From positions 1 through 9,961 of the forward strand of contig JAUWKC010000028.1 of the NCBI GenBank assembly GCA_030607345.1: DNA of 9,961 nt, given 5' to 3'. The notes below the pieces were generated by a model. It was not told the origin of the DNA, ran no database searches, and saw only the letters and a list, made by a program, of their open reading frames with translations. Below, piece by piece: positions 6,210 to 9,961 of the stretch. The DNA comes from Planctomycetota bacterium (GTDB taxonomy: Bacteria; Planctomycetota; Phycisphaerae; Sedimentisphaerales; SG8-4). A program made the translations under genes and the position numbers. The first letter of the stretch is position 1. Each line of letters opens with the position of its first letter.

Positions 6210-6779
6210 TTAGCCGAGTATGATATCGTCCAGCCGGCGCTTGGGTACGTGATGCGTGCCTTCCTTGTCGCGCCAGTAGCGTATGTTGCCGGCGTCATCA
6301 GTCTGGTCAATTACCACCTTCTCTTTCGGCTTACCCAGGGCAAGCACGAGGAGTATCTCGTATCGCTCCGGGATGTTCAGGTCTTTGCGGAGTCTTTCTT
6401 TGTTTATCGAAGCAAGGATGCAGCCGCCCAGACCTTTCTCCGCGGCCCCCAGGAGGATACTTTGCGCCGCTATGCCGTGGTCGCAGTTCACCGAGCGGGT
6501 TATTTCGGTGTCGGCGAGTATTATTACATACGCCGATGGCCGTTCGCCCTCGCTCGGTCCGGGCCAGTCTTTCAGATACCCGGCCCACGAGAGATTTGGG
6601 AATATCAAGGCGTTCTTTTCCGGTTGGCACGAGAGGATGTATCGTAAAGGCTGGAGATTGGCTCCCGAAGCAGACAGCCTGGCAAGGTCAACGAGTTCCC
6701 TCAGTGTCTGTGGCTCTATGCGAATATCCTCAACGAAACGGCGGTAGCTCCGGTTTTTTGTGACCAAATCGCTTATCAT
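6210..6779 (-). CDS. Nitroreductase-family flavoprotein
   Basis: A 189-residue protein of the nitroreductase fold (COG0778), normally an FMN-binding NAD(P)H-dependent oxidoreductase acting as a dimer in the cytoplasm. The N-terminal NRSYRRF (9-15) and SASGANLQPLRY (36-47) fit the FMN phosphate and ring contacts; DHGIAAQSILLGAAEKGLGGC (100-120) is the conserved helix and turn, followed by LRKDLNIPERYEILLVLALGKP (130-151). It is slightly shorter than classical NfsB-type enzymes (about 215). The start ATG overlaps the phosphofructokinase stop as ATGA, and its SD AGGTGA (6 nt spacing) lies inside the end of that gene, so translation is probably coupled. The substrate is unknown. The link to phosphofructokinase suggests a redox housekeeping role, which is inference. 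Confidence 0.88.
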   Translation of the reverse strand: MISDLVTKNRSYRRFVEDIRIEPQTLRELVDLARLSASGANLQPLRYILSCQPEKNALIFPNLSWAGYLKDWPGPSEGERPSAYVIILADTEITRSVNCDHGIAAQSILLGAAEKGLGGCILASINKERLRKDLNIPERYEILLVLALGKPKEKVVIDQTDDAGNIRYWRDKEGTHHVPKRRLDDIILG

Positions 6780-8131
6780 TGCGTATCACCTGACTGGTTG
6801 TGCAGTTGTGTCTCGGCTCTTGTCTGGCCTGTTGTCGCCAGTACAGTCTGCCACAGGTCGCCATTAGGGTCAACCTTTTTCCTCTTTAACATGGCAAGCG
6901 ATATAGGCACGTGCGTAAAATACTGATTCCAATATCCTATTACCATATTTGTCCGGCCCGACATGCCGGCGTGTACGGCGTTTTGTCCGAGCATCAGACA
7001 AAAAGCGGCATCATTGGAGTCGGCGGTTAAGCTCCTAAGCATATAGCTGGGGTCAATGTACTTCAGGGCAATCTGCTTTGCCTTGTTCTTGAAGTGCTGC
7101 TGGATTCGTTCTTTCAACAGAAGTCCGATGTCGTCGCGGATGGCGTTACCGGAGGCATCAGCTTTGTGCTCATTTGTCCTGGTACATTCTTGTCCTGCTC
7201 CTTCGGCGACCACAATTACTGCGTGATGTCTTTTATCCAGGCGTTTTTCGAGTGAGTTCAAAAAGCCGAATTCCCCTTCGAGCACCAAAGGCACTTCAGG
7301 GATAAAGCAAAAGTTCACATCGCTGTTTGCAAGTGTTGTGTGGGCGGCGATAAAGCCGGAGTCTCTTCCCATCAGCTTGACCAGGGCCACGCCGTTCCAG
7401 GCGCCTTTTGCCTCTGCGTGTGCGGCCCATATAGCGGCCCGCGCAGCCTCGACAGCCGTTGAGAATCCGAAAGAGGATTCTATGCCCAATATGTCATTGT
7501 CGATTGTCTTGGGGACCCCGATTACCGAGATATTCAGTCCCCGCTGTTTTATGACGCGACACAACTCTGCCGCCGCCCGAAGCGTGCCGTCGCCTCCTAT
7601 ACAGAATAAAAGACCTATCTGCCTTTTTTGTAAATTGTCAGCCATATCCTCGGGGTCCTGCGGTCCGCGAGAAGAGCCCAGAATATCACCTCCCTCGAGG
7701 TGGATTTCGTCCACCGATTCCGGCGTCAATAGCATAGGTTCCTGAGGCGCCTTTGAAGACAATCCGGTGTATCCGTACTTAAAGCCGAGCGTCTCTTTGA
7801 CGCCGTATTGCCAGGTCAGGGCCAGAGTGATGGTTCGGATTACGTCGTTAAGCCCGGGACACAGCCCGCCGCATGTTACTATACCGCATCTTAGTTCTGC
7901 GACGTCAAAGAAGATTTTTCGCCGAGGTCCGGCCCTCTCGAAGACCGGGGATTCTTCAACGACATTTTGCCAGGCCTTGAGATTTGCGCAATTTGAGTAT
8001 AGCAATATCTTCTCATCGTCCTCAACAAAGCGTGATTTACTTCGCGTTACGGGACATGGTATGGCAGCGGGCCCGAGTCTTTCGATGGTCAAATCGGGCA
8101 GTTCTTCAGGTTTCAAGCAATAAGCATCCAT
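6776..8131 (-). CDS. 6-phosphofructokinase, ATP-type of the PPi-PFK-related group
   Basis: A glycolytic enzyme that phosphorylates fructose 6-phosphate, 451 residues from the ATG at 8131. Motifs are GGLCPGLN (88-95), GYTGL (120-124), GGDILGSSRG (147-156), the donor-site GGDGT (179-183), catalytic PKTIDND (207-213), MGRDSGF (254-260) and AEGAG (309-313). It is much longer than the 320-residue E. coli type and resembles the long group that includes plant, trypanosomal and spirochaete enzymes. Gly in GGDGT favours ATP, while Lys in PKT is shared with PPi enzymes; together they usually indicate ATP use. The reading frame extends to 8206, but that part translates the tRNA-Tyr 3' end. The start at 8131 has TAAGGAG 4 nt upstream. 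It is downstream of the tRNA and overlaps the nitroreductase. Confidence 0.9.
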   Translation of the reverse strand: MDAYCLKPEELPDLTIERLGPAAIPCPVTRSKSRFVEDDEKILLYSNCANLKAWQNVVEESPVFERAGPRRKIFFDVAELRCGIVTCGGLCPGLNDVIRTITLALTWQYGVKETLGFKYGYTGLSSKAPQEPMLLTPESVDEIHLEGGDILGSSRGPQDPEDMADNLQKRQIGLLFCIGGDGTLRAAAELCRVIKQRGLNISVIGVPKTIDNDILGIESSFGFSTAVEAARAAIWAAHAEAKGAWNGVALVKLMGRDSGFIAAHTTLANSDVNFCFIPEVPLVLEGEFGFLNSLEKRLDKRHHAVIVVAEGAGQECTRTNEHKADASGNAIRDDIGLLLKERIQQHFKNKAKQIALKYIDPSYMLRSLTADSNDAAFCLMLGQNAVHAGMSGRTNMVIGYWNQYFTHVPISLAMLKRKKVDPNGDLWQTVLATTGQTRAETQLHNQSGDTQ

Positions 8132-8145
8132 AGGGCTCCTTACTC

Positions 8146-8173
8146 GTGATTCGTGAATCGAGATACGAAATAC
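8146..8173. repeat. Degenerate 7-nt tandem repeat, four units
   Basis: Four heptads lie head to tail: GTGATTC, GTGAATC, GAGATAC, GAAATAC, consensus G-W-R-A-W-W-C. The first two also form the palindrome GATTC-GT-GAATC (8148-8159). The block sits between the tRNA-Tyr 3' end (8183) and the SD of the phosphofructokinase gene (8136-8142) and would be transcribed with both. Its function is unknown. It resembles short tandem repeats scattered between genes in some bacterial genomes. Confidence 0.55.
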
Positions 8174-8182
8174 CAAAGTTAA

Positions 8183-8265
8183 TGGGCCGGGTTGGATTCG
8201 AACCAACGTAGGCTTACGCCAACGGGTTTACAGCCCGTTCCCTTTAGCCACTCGGGCACCGACCC
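8183..8265 (-). tRNA. tRNA-Tyr (anticodon GTA)
   Basis: On the minus strand the acceptor GGGTCGG pairs with CCGGCCC (one G-U), the anticodon stem ACGGG/CCCGT encloses CTGTAAA with anticodon GTA (8231-8229), the long variable arm (about 14 nt) is as expected for bacterial tRNA-Tyr, and the T arm GTTGG-TTCGAAT-CCAAC is perfect. The discriminator base is A (8183). CCA is not encoded; TTA follows. It is 83 nt, class II. No terminator is seen between it and the phosphofructokinase gene, 52 nt further on, so they may share a transcript. Confidence 0.96.
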
Positions 8266-8280
8266 CGATGCTTCAGGGGT
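8262..8280 (-). repeat. Hairpin overlapping the tRNA-Tyr 5' end
   Basis: On the minus strand ACCCC (8280-8276), a 9-nt loop and GGGGT (8266-8262) form a 5-bp stem. The 3' arm includes the first four bases of the mature tRNA (GGGT), so the precursor leader could compete with the acceptor stem. It may be a small intergenic palindrome that abuts the tRNA by chance. Confidence 0.4.
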
Positions 8281-8283
8281 GTG

Positions 8284-8312
8284 AATTTACAGCTTCTCGG
8301 TCCTCACTGCAA
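8284..8312 (-). promoter_or_regulatory. Possible promoter of tRNA-Tyr
   Basis: On the minus strand TTGCAG (8312-8307), 17 nt and TAAATT (8289-8284) match the -35/-10 pattern loosely (3 of 6 and 4 of 6). It would start transcription about 12-15 nt before the tRNA. This is a weak call based on spacing and position. Confidence 0.3.
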
Positions 8313-8430
8313 GCAAAAATCCGGCCAGTTCGACCTTGGAGCGGCCAGAAGTGATTTTCGGTTCCTCTTTGCGGTCCTAACAGAAGGCATAACCGGCGTA
8401 TAAAAGGCTTTGGCAGACGGCAGGTTTGAA

Positions 8431-8458
8431 TTGCATAGCGGCCTGGCCGTATTATAAT
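8431..8458 (+). promoter_or_regulatory. Promoter of the glycoside hydrolase gene
   Basis: TTGCAT (8431-8436), 16 nt, then a perfect TATAAT (8453-8458). Transcription would begin near 8465 and leave a leader of roughly 105 nt. The -35 box matches only its TTG part. Confidence 0.45.
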
Positions 8459-8493
8459 GGTGATGATGCTGAGTTATCTGCAAACAAAGCCGA

Positions 8494-8540
8494 CACGGCG
8501 CCCTCGCGTCGAGGGCGAAGCTCCGTGGGATGGCTATCCC
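8494..8540 (+). promoter_or_regulatory. Structured 5' leader of the hydrolase mRNA
   Basis: CGCCCTCG/CGAGGGCG (8499-8506 with 8510-8517, loop CGT) is extended by CACGG/CCGTG (8494-8498 with 8523-8527) across a one-sided AAGCT bulge, giving a 13-bp interrupted helix. A second hairpin, GGGAT-GGCT-ATCCC (8527-8540), follows, sharing one G. There is no T tract, so it is not an ordinary terminator. It ends 30 nt before the start codon. I do not recognise a known riboswitch class. Confidence 0.4.
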
Positions 8541-8570
8541 TATTACGATTGAGACTCCAAAGGGACAAAA

Positions 8571-9961
8571 ATGACACTCAAAACGAACTTGCCCAGAATG
8601 AACGGTCTGATTTTTGGCCTTGTGATGCTTGGCCTGCTGTGCGGACTCTTTCAGGATGCCGCCGGCTCTTCCGTACTATCGGTTGATTACAGAAACTTGA
8701 TATCCCGCGCTGATTTGACCTACCAAAGGGCTGTGGAGCACAGTGAAGAAGGGCTGCCGGTAGGTAATGGCCGAATGGGAACCCTCGTATGGACTACGCC
8801 GTCGGAACTGAGGTTTCAAATCAACAGGGTCGATGTCTATGCCAACAACAGCTATACCAACAGCTTCTACCGAAGGCACCGCAACGTGGTCGGTATGGCG
8901 GGGCGCGACTACTGCGGCGGCTGCGGACTTGTAGATGTCGATTTCGCGGATTACGGCCCGGATGTATTGCCGAACGACCGGACAATTCAGCATCTTTCAG
9001 TCTATGATGCGCTGGTGACCGTAAAAGGCGCAGGAGTAAGAGCGAGGATACTTGCCTGGCACGAAGCTGACGTTATCGCCGTTGAGTTCAGCGACACGCG
9101 CCAGGTGCCCGCAGCGGTCAACATCAATCTGCGAATGCTGCGCGGCGCTGCTGTTGAGACAAAGAACCATCTCGCCAAATCGGAGCTGGGCGTTCAAAAC
9201 GGCAGGATAATCCTGACCCAGAAGTTTACCGAAGGCAGCTACTACTGCGGCTCGGCTGTTGTCATTTCCGTCCTGGGGCGTGAATCCAAGGCGAAGCTGG
9301 CCAATGAGACCACGGTCCGCTTATCGGCTGAACCGGCGAAGGGAACGTTTACAATCTTGATAGCGAGCGCTGCGAGTTTCGACCGCGAAGAAGATATCGT
9401 TTCGATTGCCGCAAGGCAGCTCAGCGCCGCAGCGGCTAAAGGCTTTGACGGCCTGCTCGAGGCAAACAAGCACTGGTGGCGCGACTTTTGGTCAAAGGCA
9501 TTTGTGCATCTGCACAGCGATGACGGCGTCGTCGATGAAATCGAACGGAACTACAATTACTTCTTGTACATTATGGCGTCAAGTTCACGTGGCAGTTTGC
9601 CTGCGAAGTTTAACGGGATGCTCTGGTCGACACAAGGTGACAGGCGCGAGTGGGGCAGCCAGCATTGGTGGAATAATTTGAGCTTCTTATACAAAGGCTT
9701 ATTTGCCGCTAATCGCCTTGAGCTGCTTGACCCCATGTTCGATATGTACACGGGTATGTATGATTCACTTGCCGTAGCTGCGCAACAGCAGTGGGGCTCG
9801 AAGGGCATCTTTATTCCCGAAGCAGTGTGGTTTGACGGCCTGGCTGAGCTGCCAGACGACATTGCCGAGGAGATGAGAGACCTTTATCTGCTGAGCAAAC
9901 CCTGGGCTCGGAGGTCTGACAGATTTCGCAGGTTTGCCGACAGCAAACATCCGCAAAACGC
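8571..9961 (+). CDS. Secreted GH95/DUF5703-like glycoside hydrolase, N-terminal part
   Basis: The reading frame stays open to the right edge; 463 codons are visible and the C-terminus is missing. An N-terminal hydrophobic segment (about 11-30, ending FQDAAG) is a probable signal peptide, so the enzyme acts outside the cytoplasm. GLPVGNGRMGTLVW (61-74) and the following beta-rich part match the N-terminal domain of GH95-like enzymes (alpha-L-fucosidase or galactosidase type) and DUF5703 proteins. From about 290 the (alpha/alpha)6 barrel appears: HWWRDFW (301-307), then LPAKFNGMLW (343-352) and WGSQHWWNNLSFLY (361-374), equivalent to the GH95 segment before the active site. YCGGCG (114-119) is Cys-rich. 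AAAGGGA 5 nt upstream is a good SD for 8571; Met10 (8598) is an alternative. Sugar specificity is unknown. Confidence 0.85.
   Translation, partial: MTLKTNLPRMNGLIFGLVMLGLLCGLFQDAAGSSVLSVDYRNLISRADLTYQRAVEHSEEGLPVGNGRMGTLVWTTPSELRFQINRVDVYANNSYTNSFYRRHRNVVGMAGRDYCGGCGLVDVDFADYGPDVLPNDRTIQHLSVYDALVTVKGAGVRARILAWHEADVIAVEFSDTRQVPAAVNINLRMLRGAAVETKNHLAKSELGVQNGRIILTQKFTEGSYYCGSAVVISVLGRESKAKLANETTVRLSAEPAKGTFTILIASAASFDREEDIVSIAARQLSAAAAKGFDGLLEANKHWWRDFWSKAFVHLHSDDGVVDEIERNYNYFLYIMASSSRGSLPAKFNGMLWSTQGDRREWGSQHWWNNLSFLYKGLFAANRLELLDPMFDMYTGMYDSLAVAAQQQWGSKGIFIPEAVWFDGLAELPDDIAEEMRDLYLLSKPWARRSDRFRRFADSKHPQN

Larger units (their letters stand above)
8266..8570. other. Divergent intergenic region between tRNA-Tyr and the hydrolase gene
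   Basis: No protein gene is supported. The left part holds the tRNA leader hairpin and a weak tRNA promoter on the minus strand. The right part holds a + strand promoter (8431-8458) and a structured leader (8494-8540) for the hydrolase. A 7-nt direct repeat CGGCCAG occurs at 8322-8328 and 8342-8348 with no evident role. Confidence 0.5.

Noticed and set aside
6093..6647. + strand frame of 184 codons opposite the nitroreductase
   Set aside because: Contains the terminator and runs antisense to a conserved flavoprotein; not a credible gene.
8132..8206. N-terminal extension of phosphofructokinase to 8206
   Set aside because: The first codons translate the tRNA-Tyr T arm and acceptor, and the good SD lies at 8136-8142 before the ATG at 8131.
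8465..8570. c-di-GMP-I riboswitch in the hydrolase leader
   Set aside because: Some resemblance in the CAAAGCC segment, but the conserved tetraloop-receptor and flanking core do not line up with the visible helices.
1..9961. CRISPR array, transposase, integrase or defence genes
   Set aside because: None seen: no regularly spaced long repeats, no terminal inverted repeats beside a transposase, and no such protein motifs in any convincing frame.

Overview
The window most likely comes from a planctomycete of the Phycisphaerae type (for example the Sedimentisphaerales group). The main clues are a secreted pectate lyase that ends in a TSP3/EF-hand segment plus a dockerin-like calcium repeat, a ribose-type ABC permease with a large insert after its first membrane helix, and a second large secreted glycoside hydrolase. 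This assignment is inferred from domain style; no rRNA or other marker gene is present.

Layout. Bases 1-387 hold no convincing gene and have a marked A+C bias on the + strand. A minus-strand ABC importer operon for a monosaccharide follows: ATPase (4241-2730), permease (2711-1362) and lipoprotein binding protein (1350-388), with gaps of 18 and 11 nt. Directly upstream on the same strand lies the pectate lyase (about 5908/5887-4391), separated from the ATPase gene by 143-149 nt that carry a two-tier hairpin and a perfect 7-bp inverted repeat. The 5909-6209 gap carries a palindrome giving a -10 box on each strand, several potential stem-loops and an intrinsic terminator facing the + strand that has no + strand gene to serve, so a small RNA is possible. 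Next, on the minus strand, come tRNA-Tyr(GTA), an ATP-type phosphofructokinase and a nitroreductase-fold flavoprotein; the last two overlap by ATGA. On the + strand, after a 305-nt gap with a promoter and a structured leader, a secreted GH95/DUF5703-like glycoside hydrolase runs off the right edge.

The genes fit a plant or algal polysaccharide lifestyle. The lyase and the GH95-like hydrolase would act outside the cytoplasm, the ABC importer would bring in a released sugar, and phosphofructokinase would feed glycolysis. The sugar imported cannot be determined from sequence alone. No integrase, transposase, CRISPR array or defence system was seen. The points most worth checking are the probable ACG start of the lyase, the orphan terminator and candidate small RNA, the permease insert, the 7-nt tandem repeat between tRNA-Tyr and pfk, and the structured leader of the hydrolase.
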